DNA of 64,000 bases from the NCBI RefSeq assembly GCF_026735165.1, contig NZ_JAPQES010000001.1:1-64000 (forward strand). Direction: 5' to 3'. Origin of the DNA: Clostridium ganghwense. GTDB lineage: Bacteria; Bacillota; Clostridia; Clostridiales; Clostridiaceae. Position numbers and translations under genes: made by a program. Positions 17,858 through 25,631 of the stretch are shown here, piece by piece. Each line of letters starts with the position of its first letter. Position 1 is the stretch's first letter. The notes under the pieces are model-generated. The model saw nothing but the letters and a program-made list of their open reading frames with translations, had not been told where the DNA came from and ran no database searches.

Positions 17858-18775
17858 TTATACCTGTTGTATTCTTTGGAGTAATACCTTTATTATATCA
17901 GTCAATTTACTTATTAACCCTGTATTGTTTCTTTTTAATTGAAACCCTAAAAAATCTGCTGCATATATGATAGAATAAAAGTCTATTATGATTTTTTCAT
18001 AATCTGTAATTTTCCACTCCCTACATAATTCTTTCACATAATGCATACATTTAGGTTGTAAATGCAGCATTGTTCCTGTTTGTACAAGAGCTACATTATA
18101 CAAAGGATCACCATAACATACCCAATCAAAATCTATAAATCCCTGCAACTTTCCATTATTAATAATTACATTTTTTAAAGATATATCATCTAGAAAACAT
18201 TTTGATTCAATGCCATTAAAATACTCTTTGTAATTATTAAATAATTCTACTATTTTACTTGAATATTTTAAATCCATTACCTTGTCTATGTTAGGTTTTA
18301 ACTTAATTAATTCATTATCTAAAACTTCTGTCCAGCTATTATACTTTCCTCTTTCACCTATATTACATCTTCCAAAGCCTTTTCCTAAAAAAAGTCTTCC
18401 AACCTTTTTTTGATACATTACTACCTTTTCTGCAATATCTGTCATTTCATCTAAAGACATATTCTCTATTTCATACCTTAAATCATATCCAGGAATCTTT
18501 TCTAAGATTGTATATGCAAAATCATATTTATCTTTACTCAAATCAGAATATAATAACCTTGGCACTGGCACTCCTATTTCTTTAAGTCTATTCAAATTTC
18601 CTTCTAATCCTTGAAAAATTTCTGAGTTGTTATTTATTCTTACTATAACTTCATTATCATTAAGTTTAACATTATAAACCATATTTATAAAACCTAAATT
18701 CATTCTATCTATTTTTATAGGTTTCTGTTTCATAATATTAATCATTAAATTTTCAACTGCTGTGTTCATATTCAT
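17858..18775 (-). CDS. APH/choline-kinase-like phosphotransferase
   Basis: The 305-residue protein has the aminoglycoside/choline kinase fold: an N-lobe with a VIVRINNNSE strand, then the catalytic region CFLDDISLKNVIINNG and the metal-binding QGFIDFDWVCYGDPLYN. The Brenner-type motif normally reads H-x-D-x4-N; here the His is Leu, while the catalytic Asp and the Asn remain. The small-molecule substrate is unknown; a resistance role is not implied. The start is the ATG at 18773-18775 with AAGGTGG five bases upstream; a GTG three codons earlier is less likely. Confidence 0.75.
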   Translation of the reverse strand: MNMNTAVENLMINIMKQKPIKIDRMNLGFINMVYNVKLNDNEVIVRINNNSEIFQGLEGNLNRLKEIGVPVPRLLYSDLSKDKYDFAYTILEKIPGYDLRYEIENMSLDEMTDIAEKVVMYQKKVGRLFLGKGFGRCNIGERGKYNSWTEVLDNELIKLKPNIDKVMDLKYSSKIVELFNNYKEYFNGIESKCFLDDISLKNVIINNGKLQGFIDFDWVCYGDPLYNVALVQTGTMLHLQPKCMHYVKELCREWKITDYEKIIIDFYSIIYAADFLGFQLKRNNTGLISKLTDIIKVLLQRIQQV

Positions 18776-18992
18776 TTTATCCACCTTAGTTTATATTTTA
18801 ACTTATTTTCATTATAAGTTTTTTAAATAAACTTCTCAACTATTATAAATACTTCGAAAAAATCTCCCTTAACAATTTATTCCTAAAATGTTATTATATA
18901 TAGAGTGTTTGGATTTAGTTAGGAGCTGATTTCTCTAAAAATGCTCTTTCTTACTTTAACTCGCTAAAATTTGTTTGATTTTTTCAAATTGA

Positions 18993-19021
18993 TTGTATTT
19001 TTAGTAAATTTGTTATATTAT
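18993..19021 (+). promoter_or_regulatory. promoter of the ACT/UPF0210 pair
   Basis: -35 TTGTAT (18993-18998), 17-base spacer, -10 TATTAT (19016-19021). Confidence 0.45.
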
Positions 19022-19067
19022 TATATTTAAAAATAAAATTAGTAACTATTAGATGAGGAGGAATACT

Positions 19068-19337
19068 ATGAGATCAATTATAACTGTATTAGGTAAAGAT
19101 AAAACTGGAATTATAGCTGGTGTAAGTACTATACTTGCAGAAGCTAATGTGAATATTTTAGATATTAGTCAAACAATTCTTCAAGAATATTTCACTATGA
19201 TAATGCTAGTTGATCTTTCTAAATCTACTAAATCATTCAAAGAAATACAGGATATTCTAGATTCTAAAGGTAACAAAATGGAATTATCTATTAAAATTCA
19301 ACATGAAGATATCTTTAATTCTATGCATAACGTATAA
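19068..19337 (+). CDS. ACT-domain protein, UPF0237 family
   Basis: The 89-residue protein is a single ACT domain, a small-molecule (usually amino-acid) binding fold related to GcvR. It starts with SIITVLGKDKTGIIAGVSTILAE, the typical first strand and helix. The ATG at 19068 has AGGAGG six bases upstream; the frame extends five codons earlier without support. It is followed after 21 bases by an UPF0210 gene. The pair is conserved across Firmicutes, and the ACT protein is presumed to sense a ligand for its partner. Confidence 0.88.
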   Translation: MRSIITVLGKDKTGIIAGVSTILAEANVNILDISQTILQEYFTMIMLVDLSKSTKSFKEIQDILDSKGNKMELSIKIQHEDIFNSMHNV

Positions 19338-19358
19338 AACAGAAAGGATGTGAAATTT

Positions 19359-20717
19359 GTGATAAACCAAAGCAAAATAATAGAAACAATTGGAATGATT
19401 GAAAAAGAAAAATTAGATATACGTACCATTACAATGGGTATATCTTTAAGAGATTGCTGCTCTTTTGATGGAAAAAAATCACGCCAAAAGATATATGATA
19501 AAATAACTAGATATGCTGAAAACTTAGTAAAAGTGGGAAACGAAATCGAAACTGAATACGGTATTCCTATTATTAACAAAAGAGTATCTGTAACTCCTAT
19601 TTCTTTAGTTGCTGAATCTTGTGAAGATGATAATTATGTAGAATTTGCTAAAACTTTAGATAAAGCAGCAAAAACTGTTGGTATAGATTTTATAGGTGGT
19701 TTTTCAGCTTTAGTACATAAAGGATATTCTATAGGGGATAGAAAATTAATATTATCCATACCTGAAGCTTTGAGTGTTACAGAAAAAGTTTGTTCATCTG
19801 TTAACATTGCTACAAGCAAAGCTGGTATAAACATGACTGCTGTAAAAGAAATGGGACAAATTATAAAAAAGACTGCTGAAATAACTAAGGATTCTAATAG
19901 TATTGGTTGTGCTAAACTTGTTGTATTTGCAAACGCTGTAGAAGATAATCCTTTTATGGCAGGTGCTTTTCATGGAATTGGAGAAGCAGAATGTATTATT
20001 AATGTTGGAGTAAGTGGTCCTGGAACAGTAAAATCTGCTCTTGAAACAGTTAGAGGAGAAAGCTTTGATGTAGTAGCAGAAACCGTTAAGAAAACAGCTT
20101 TTAAAATTACAAGAATGGGTCAACTAGTTGCATCTGAAGCTTCTAGAAGACTTAATGTTCCTTTTGGAATAATAGATTTATCACTAGCACCTACTCCTGC
20201 TGTTGGTGATAGTGTTGCTCATGTATTAGAAGAAATGGGAATTGAAAGTTGTGGTGCACCTGGTACTACAGCAGCACTTGCTCTTTTAAATGATGCTGTA
20301 AAAAAAGGTGGTATAATGGCTGCCTCTGGAGTTGGTGGCCTTAGTGGAGCTTTTATACCTGTAAGTGAAGATGCTGGCATGATTAATGCAGTACTTAACA
20401 ATTCTATAAACATTGAAAAGCTTGAAGCAATGACTTGTGTTTGCTCTGTAGGTCTTGATATGATAGGAATACCTGGTGATACTCCTGCAGAAACAATTTC
20501 TGCTATAATAGCTGATGAAGCTGCTATAGGTATGATTAATCATAAAACCACAGCAGTAAGAGTAATACCTGTCTATGGAAAAACTGTAGGAGATATGGTT
20601 GAATTTGGAGGACTTCTTGGAAATGCACCTATAATGAATGTTAGTAAATTTAGTAGTGCTGATTTTGTCAATAGAGGTGGACAAATACCTGCACCAGTGC
20701 ATAGCTTTAAGAATTAA
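19359..20717 (+). CDS. UPF0210 (DUF711, PFL-like) family protein
   Basis: The 452-residue protein shows the full length and motifs of the UPF0210 family, for example [12 protein letters not shown] near the start, [33 protein letters not shown] and [20 protein letters not shown]. Structures of the family resemble the pyruvate-formate-lyase barrel, but the biochemical activity is unknown. The GTG at 19359 is preferred because AAAGGA (19343-19348) is ten bases away; the GTG at 19350 is only one base from it. It forms an operon with the ACT protein. Confidence 0.9.
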   Translation: MINQSKIIETIGMIEKEKLDIRTITMGISLRDCCSFDGKKSRQKIYDKITRYAENLVKVGNEIETEYGIPIINKRVSVTPISLVAESCEDDNYVEFAKTLDKAAKTVGIDFIGGFSALVHKGYSIGDRKLILSIPEALSVTEKVCSSVNIATSKAGINMTAVKEMGQIIKKTAEITKDSNSIGCAKLVVFANAVEDNPFMAGAFHGIGEAECIINVGVSGPGTVKSALETVRGESFDVVAETVKKTAFKITRMGQLVASEASRRLNVPFGIIDLSLAPTPAVGDSVAHVLEEMGIESCGAPGTTAALALLNDAVKKGGIMAASGVGGLSGAFIPVSEDAGMINAVLNNSINIEKLEAMTCVCSVGLDMIGIPGDTPAETISAIIADEAAIGMINHKTTAVRVIPVYGKTVGDMVEFGGLLGNAPIMNVSKFSSADFVNRGGQIPAPVHSFKN

Positions 20718-20730
20718 TCATATGAAAAAT

Positions 20731-20766
20731 GTTGTGACATAAGTTATTAGTAACTTATGTCGCAAT
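20731..20766. terminator. bidirectional hairpin terminator
   Basis: Arms TTGTGACATAAGTTA / TAACTTATGTCGCAA between convergent genes. The T tail is weak on the plus strand. Confidence 0.65.
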
Positions 20767-20801
20767 TATAAGTTTTACCACTTTATTAAAGTTTGAATTA
20801 A

Positions 20802-21674
20802 CTAATGACTAGCTACAATTCCTAATTTTTTAAATAAGTATGGTGCTCCTACTGTCATCCATAGTGCTATAAAAACATATCTAATAAAATCAGAAATTAA
20901 ATATCCAGGGAGTATTTTTTTTAACCCAACTTTAATTAATAAAACTACAGCTATACCTAAAATAAGCTTTAATATATTTCCTAGAACAGAAGCTTTTTCG
21001 TTAAATTTAATATATTTTGTCTCAATAATATACCCAATAACAAATCCTGTAACCGTTCCAGATACTGTATAATAATCATGTCCTTTAAAAACAAATAATC
21101 CTATAATAATTGGAATAATAAAAATCAAAAGAATCTCCTTATTACCACTATACTCTAAATAATCAAAGATTTTGTTTGCTACCACTACCCAAATCAAAGC
21201 AAATATTATACCTCCAATAACATCTACAGGTCTATGAACTCCTAAGTATATCCTAGAAAGTCCAACTAAAATAATAATTATTATTCCTACAACATAAGTC
21301 CATCTTCTCTTTAAATTACTCATAACAGATGTCCAAAATGTTGTAACTCCTTGAGTGTGTCCACTTGGGAAAGAATATCCTGTTGCTGTTTCTATTCTAA
21401 GTGTTCTAATTCCCTCTGTACCAAAAACACGTGGTACTTTCAAGGTTCCTTTAATAGCTCCATTAAGTATCATACTCGAAAGAAGTGTAAATCCTAATCT
21501 ATATCCAAACTTTTTGTTGACACACCAAAATAAAATCGCAATAACTAATATAAAAAAAGCTTCCTCACCCATCATAGTAATAAGCTCTGCAAATCTATCT
21601 AAAATTGGATTCGAAAAGCTTTGAATAAATTTTATAATTTTAATATTAATATCATTTGTTAAAAAATCAGTCAA
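20802..21674 (-). CDS. PAP2-family membrane phosphatase
   Basis: The 290-residue integral membrane protein has the three phosphatase motifs of the type 2 phosphatidic acid phosphatase family: a basic segment KGTLKVPRVFG, SFPSGHTQGVTTFW (PSGH, about residues 94-107) and SRIYLGVHRPVDVIGG (about 138-153). Seven or so helices follow the usual pattern. It probably removes phosphate from a lipid phosphate or diphosphate. The start is TTG (21672-21674) with AGGAGG eight bases upstream. Confidence 0.9.
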   Translation of the reverse strand: MTDFLTNDINIKIIKFIQSFSNPILDRFAELITMMGEEAFFILVIAILFWCVNKKFGYRLGFTLLSSMILNGAIKGTLKVPRVFGTEGIRTLRIETATGYSFPSGHTQGVTTFWTSVMSNLKRRWTYVVGIIIIILVGLSRIYLGVHRPVDVIGGIIFALIWVVVANKIFDYLEYSGNKEILLIFIIPIIIGLFVFKGHDYYTVSGTVTGFVIGYIIETKYIKFNEKASVLGNILKLILGIAVVLLIKVGLKKILPGYLISDFIRYVFIALWMTVGAPYLFKKLGIVASH

Positions 21675-21800
21675 TATATAATCCTCCTATTGCTCTAAAC
21701 TTTATATATTATTCTAACACATTTTTTAAACTATTTACATTTATAACTTTATCACCATTTCATAAGCCTATACAGTGATTAAAATCTTTAAACAGTATCT

Positions 21801-22367
21801 CTATTTTTCTTTCAAAAATTCTCTTAATTTCTTCAAAATTTTAGTTTTTCTCTTTAAAACAGTACCGTATTTAATTTCTTCTTTTAAAGCATATTCCTTA
21901 AGCTTAATATCTTTAAAATATATACTATAAATTAATTTTCTTTCTTTTTCATTTAGTTTATTTAAAGCTATATAAACAGTATTTAATTTTTCTTTTTTAA
22001 TAAAGTCTTCCTCAATATTTTCTTCTTCCAATATAATATCAATAATTTCTAAATCTCCTTCTACAACCTTATTCAAGCTGCTGTCATATCTACTTTTACT
22101 CATTTTTCGTATCTCATAATTAAAATTATTATTTATAGCCAAAGTAACATAAGAAACAAAATTTTCTTTTTCTAAATTATATTTATCGATAGCTTTCATT
22201 ATAGATATATTCCCTATTTGAATTAAGTCATCCATATCATAATTTTTTATGTATATTCCTCTAGCCTTTTTTATTACATACGGCTTAAATCTATTTAATA
22301 ATTCTTCTTTTGCTTTTAAATCACTTTCTTTTGCCTTCTTTACTAAAAGTTCTATATCCTTATTCAT
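21801..22367 (-). CDS. orphan sigma-70 family RNA polymerase sigma factor
   Basis: The 188-residue protein has a sigma region 2 (MDDLIQIGNISIMKAIDKYN...FVSYVTLAINNNFNYEIRK, about residues 45-88) and a region 4 near the C-terminus (LNELEKERKLIYSIYF-like segment, about 136-180). Size and layout fit small alternative clostridial sigma factors. No anti-sigma gene is adjacent. The ATG is preceded by GAGGGA. The target promoters are unknown; the 500-base structured gap upstream may hold its own control elements. Confidence 0.82.
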   Translation of the reverse strand: MNKDIELLVKKAKESDLKAKEELLNRFKPYVIKKARGIYIKNYDMDDLIQIGNISIMKAIDKYNLEKENFVSYVTLAINNNFNYEIRKMSKSRYDSSLNKVVEGDLEIIDIILEEENIEEDFIKKEKLNTVYIALNKLNEKERKLIYSIYFKDIKLKEYALKEEIKYGTVLKRKTKILKKLREFLKEK

Positions 22368-22581
22368 AATGCTTGTCCCTCATTTCTTATTAATATCTAT
22401 ATTCATATAGTAAATATGCATCTAATAAAAAATGTGGACATGCATTATTAATAAAATAACATTCTTATATTTATAAATTTTTACATCTATCTCCACACAT
22501 AATTAACTAAAAAAAGGACATCATAATATCATAAGGACAGTTTAAAGATTCTCTTTGATATCTTTGAGCTTTCCCCATTAG

Positions 22582-22620
22582 AGGAAAAGATGTGTAATCA
22601 ACATATCTTTTCCTTTAATT
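22582..22620 (+). terminator. hairpin in the gap upstream of the sigma factor
   Basis: Arms AGGAAAAGAT / ATCTTTTCCT (22582-22591, 22605-22614), followed by TTAATTT. It resembles a weak plus-strand terminator although no plus-strand gene precedes it. Confidence 0.4.
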
Positions 22621-22640
22621 TGTTATTCATACTCTTAAAC

Positions 22641-22715
22641 AAAACTTCATAATACAAAAGGGTGATATACAATATTGTGAACTTCGTATATCACCCCAAA
22701 GTATTATGAAGTTTT
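22641..22715. repeat. 75-base two-part inverted repeat, possible structured RNA
   Basis: The outer stem is AAAACTTCATAATAC / GTATTATGAAGTTTT (22641-22655 with 22701-22715, perfect 15 pairs). The inner stem is GGGTGATATAC / GTATATCACCC (22660-22670 with 22686-22696, perfect 11 pairs), with a short symmetric internal loop between them. It lies in a 570-base gene-free stretch between two divergent genes. Apart from this and the smaller hairpin at 22582, I see nothing in the stretch. Confidence 0.7.
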
Positions 22716-22937
22716 AAGAATGTTATAGCCATATTATAGCCTAATAATATTTACAATATACATTTAGTTTTATATTTCTAATTATTTTAATAAATTCCTA
22801 TAAAAACAATGTAAAATAAATATTTTAAAACATAATAATACCTTTTTTTATACTAATTAGTTAACTTTCCTTGAATAATCTACTATTTCTTGGAAAGACT
22901 AATAAATAAATATATTGTAAATAAGGGTGGTTATTAC

Positions 22938-23582
22938 ATGCGAATACCAAATCATATAGGAGTGATCCCAGATGGAAACAGACGGTGGTCTGTAAATAAA
23001 GGATTTTCTAAAGAAAAAGGTTATAACTCAGGTTTACTTCCAGGTTTAATGCTATTCCAGTTGTGTCAAAAAGTTGGAGTAAAAGAATTAACTTACTATG
23101 GCTTTACTACAGACAATACTAAAAGACCTAAAGTTCAAAGAGAAGCTTTTACAAAAGCTTGTGTTGAAGCTGTTGAAATGCTAAGCCATGAAAATGCTGA
23201 TTTGTTAGTCGTTGGAAATAACAAATCTCCTATGTTTCCAAAAGAACTTTTACCTTATACAACAAGAAAAACCTTTGGAAAAGGTGGTATGAAAGTTAAC
23301 TTCTTAGTTAATTACGGATGGGAGTGGGATCTGGGTAATTTAATGGAAAATGATAGTAATAATAGAAAACTCATAACTAATTGCTTAAAAACTAATGATA
23401 TATCTAGAGTAGACCTTATAATTAGATGGGGTGGCAGAAGACGTTTAAGCGGATTTTTGCCTGTTCAATCTATTTACTCAGACTTTTATGTAATTGATGA
23501 TTACTGGCCAGAGTTTAACAAAAATCATTTTTATGAAGCTCTTAACTGGTATAACTCTCAAGATATAACTCTTGGCGGTTAA
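22938..23582 (+). CDS. divergent cis-prenyltransferase (UppS-family) protein
   Basis: The 214-residue protein is homologous to undecaprenyl diphosphate synthase. The pyrophosphate-binding GVIPDGNRRW (Asp conserved), the region ending TTDNTKRP and the C-terminal DLIIRWGGRRRLSGFLPVQS correspond to the standard motifs. Several normally invariant residues differ: the HK-x-G-A His is Tyr, and the RTGGE Glu is Arg. It is also shorter than UppS (about 250). A different chain length or substrate is therefore likely; it is probably not the housekeeping enzyme. The ATG at 22938 follows GGGTGG by seven bases. Confidence 0.85.
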   Translation: MRIPNHIGVIPDGNRRWSVNKGFSKEKGYNSGLLPGLMLFQLCQKVGVKELTYYGFTTDNTKRPKVQREAFTKACVEAVEMLSHENADLLVVGNNKSPMFPKELLPYTTRKTFGKGGMKVNFLVNYGWEWDLGNLMENDSNNRKLITNCLKTNDISRVDLIIRWGGRRRLSGFLPVQSIYSDFYVIDDYWPEFNKNHFYEALNWYNSQDITLGG

Positions 23583-23584
23583 TA

Positions 23585-23612
23585 AAAGAATGCTGCAGTG
23601 CAGCATTCTTTC
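23585..23612 (+). terminator. intrinsic terminator
   Basis: Perfect 12-base arms AAAGAATGCTGC / GCAGCATTCTTT with a 3-base loop, two bases after the stop codon. Confidence 0.8.
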
Positions 23613-23636
23613 AAATTTCTTTCAAATTTGTTATCT

Positions 23637-24527
23637 CTAATTTTCTATTATATGATGTTGTCTTTCTCTTCCCATAAAAAATACTGCTAAAGCTCCTGGT
23701 CCTCCAAAAGTTCCAACAGCAGGTCCTATATAATTAAGAAGGACGTCTTTAACTTTAACTTCTTCTAAAATATATTCTTTTAATTTAAAAGCTTCATCAA
23801 TACAATCTCCATGGGATATAGCAATGATTTGTTCTTCAGAATTTTCTATTCTTTCTTTAACAATTTGTGCTAACTTTTTTATAACTTTTTTTCTTCCTCT
23901 TATTTTAACCACAGGCATTACTCTTCCCTCATGATTAAGAGTTAGCAAAGGTTTTATATGCAGTACCATTCCAATAGTAGCCGCAGCAGCAGAAATTCTT
24001 CCTCCTCGTTTTAAGTGACCAAGATCATCTACTGTCATATATGTGTTTAACTTCTGCTTATTCATTTCTAAATAGTCCACTATTTCTTCATAGCTTGATC
24101 CATTTTCCTGCATTTCATATGCTTTTAAAACCATTAAACCCTGCCCTAATGAAGCTGTCAAAATATCCACTATATGAACTCTTGCTTGTGGAAATTCTTC
24201 TTTTATCATGTTTTTAGCAATATTAGAACTATTTAAAGTACCACTTAATCCTGTAGACACACAAATATATATTATATCTCTTCCACTACTAACTATTTCT
24301 TTAAATGCTTCATAAAAAGCTTGGCTACTAGGTTGAGATGTTTTTGGCATAGCACCATTTCTCATATCATCAAAAAATTTATTAGGAGTCATACTTTTAC
24401 CTAAATCATCCTTATATTCCTCTTCATAGTAGCTATAAGTAAGACTTACAAAAGGAATTTGTTTTTCTTCAATAATTTCTATAGGCAAATCACAGCACGA
24501 GTCTGTAATTATAACAAAATTTTTCAT
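23637..24527 (-). CDS. DegV-family fatty-acid-binding protein (FakB-like)
   Basis: DegV proteins bind a fatty acid and present it to the FakA kinase for phosphorylation and entry into phospholipid synthesis. The 296-residue protein starts VIITDSCCDLP, and has the family's TSQPSSQAFYEAF, STGLSGTLNSS and GGRISAAAATIG segments and a C-terminal IGPAVGTFGGPGALAVFF. The ATG at 24525-24527 follows AAAGGA by ten bases; an ATG seven codons upstream is possible. A second paralogue is at 61952-62824. Confidence 0.9.
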   Translation of the reverse strand: MKNFVIITDSCCDLPIEIIEEKQIPFVSLTYSYYEEEYKDDLGKSMTPNKFFDDMRNGAMPKTSQPSSQAFYEAFKEIVSSGRDIIYICVSTGLSGTLNSSNIAKNMIKEEFPQARVHIVDILTASLGQGLMVLKAYEMQENGSSYEEIVDYLEMNKQKLNTYMTVDDLGHLKRGGRISAAAATIGMVLHIKPLLTLNHEGRVMPVVKIRGRKKVIKKLAQIVKERIENSEEQIIAISHGDCIDEAFKLKEYILEEVKVKDVLLNYIGPAVGTFGGPGALAVFFMGRERQHHIIEN

Positions 24528-24985
24528 TAGTACACTATCCTTTCTCATTACTCTTTTCTTTAGTACTATTGTTTACACAAACTTAATAAATTTATGTAAC
24601 TTTCTATTCAGTAATATAAACCATTATGTATTTCTACTATATCATTCCTTAACCTCTATTACCATAATAACTTTACTCTTACTTGCTATAATTATATGTA
24701 TAAATATATTTATGAATAATTAATATATATAATTTTTTCTTTAATTTGTAATATTATATTATTTAAATAAATAATTGCTAATAGTATATTTGTTTAAAAT
24801 TCATTAACAATATTAACATAATTTTAACATTATTTTCTGTAAATTTCTATTATAATTATAGAAAATTTCAAAAATTATATCTCATATGTTAACGATTTTT
24901 TTATAAATTAGTAACAAGACAACAGATTTAAATTATGATAAAATTTTATTAATATAAATCATCTTGAAATAGGGGGAGAAATATT
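24528..24985. other. gene-free AT-rich interval
   Basis: This 458-base divergent gap is very AT-rich. It contains the unassigned upstream regions of the DegV and GNAT genes. The only plausible promoter is a weak AAGACA - 17 - TAAAAT pair on the plus strand near 24916-24945. I see no repeat, RNA or reading frame of note. Confidence 0.5.
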
Positions 24986-25486
24986 ATGAGAATAATAAAA
25001 GCTAAAGAAAGTGATTTATCTAATATAATGCTTTTGATATCAAAAACAGTTGAAACTATGATACAAGAAAAGAATTATCAATGGGATAAATCTTACCCTG
25101 ATGTAGATATTATTGCTGATGACATAAACAATAATTCTCTGTATATTATAAAGAACGAAGAAAATTATCTAGGAACTATAACTATAAATGAAGATCAATC
25201 ACCTGAATATGTAGATGTAAATTGGCTTACATCTGGTAAAAAAACTTTAATCATACATAGACTTGCAATTCACCCCTCTGCTCAAAGACAAGGTATTGCA
25301 AAAAATCTAATAAATTTTGCTGAAGAATATGCTAGAAAAAACAATTATACTTCTATAAGATTAGATACTTTTAGTGAAAATCAAAAAGCTTTAAGTCTTT
25401 ATGATAAATGTGGTTATAAAAGAACTGGTAAAGTATATTTTAGCCACAGAACTACTCCTTTCACTTGCTTCGAAAAAATATTATAA
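24986..25486 (+). CDS. GNAT-family N-acetyltransferase
   Basis: The 166-residue acetyl-CoA-dependent acetyltransferase has the acetyl-CoA motif in IHRLAIHPSAQRQGIAKNLI (Q-x-x-G-x-A loop, about residues 90-109) and the C-terminal NQKALSLYDKCGYKRTGKV typical of RimI-type GNATs. The acceptor is unknown. AGGGGGAG precedes the ATG. It is monocistronic and ends with a long hairpin. Confidence 0.88.
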   Translation: MRIIKAKESDLSNIMLLISKTVETMIQEKNYQWDKSYPDVDIIADDINNNSLYIIKNEENYLGTITINEDQSPEYVDVNWLTSGKKTLIIHRLAIHPSAQRQGIAKNLINFAEEYARKNNYTSIRLDTFSENQKALSLYDKCGYKRTGKVYFSHRTTPFTCFEKIL

Positions 25487-25489
25487 AAA

Positions 25490-25577
25490 ACAAAGGCATA
25501 TACTGCTAAAAATACATTTCACTTCATAAATCAATTTTAGTGTTTATTTAAATGTATTTTACACAGTATATGCTTTT
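25490..25577. terminator. long bidirectional hairpin terminator
   Basis: Arms of about 28 bases with one bulge, AAAGGCATATACTGctaaa... paired with ...ttacACAGTATATGCTTTT, flank a loop of about 30 bases, between convergent genes. Confidence 0.75.
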
Positions 25578-25631
25578 TCCTTATACCAAAGTAAGAAGTA
25601 TATATTGTACTCTTATATATAACTAATTACT

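Noticed and set aside
20286-20702. Minus-strand reading frame of 138 codons
   Set aside because: Antisense of the UPF0210 gene, Ser/Tyr/Cys-rich, with no ribosome site.
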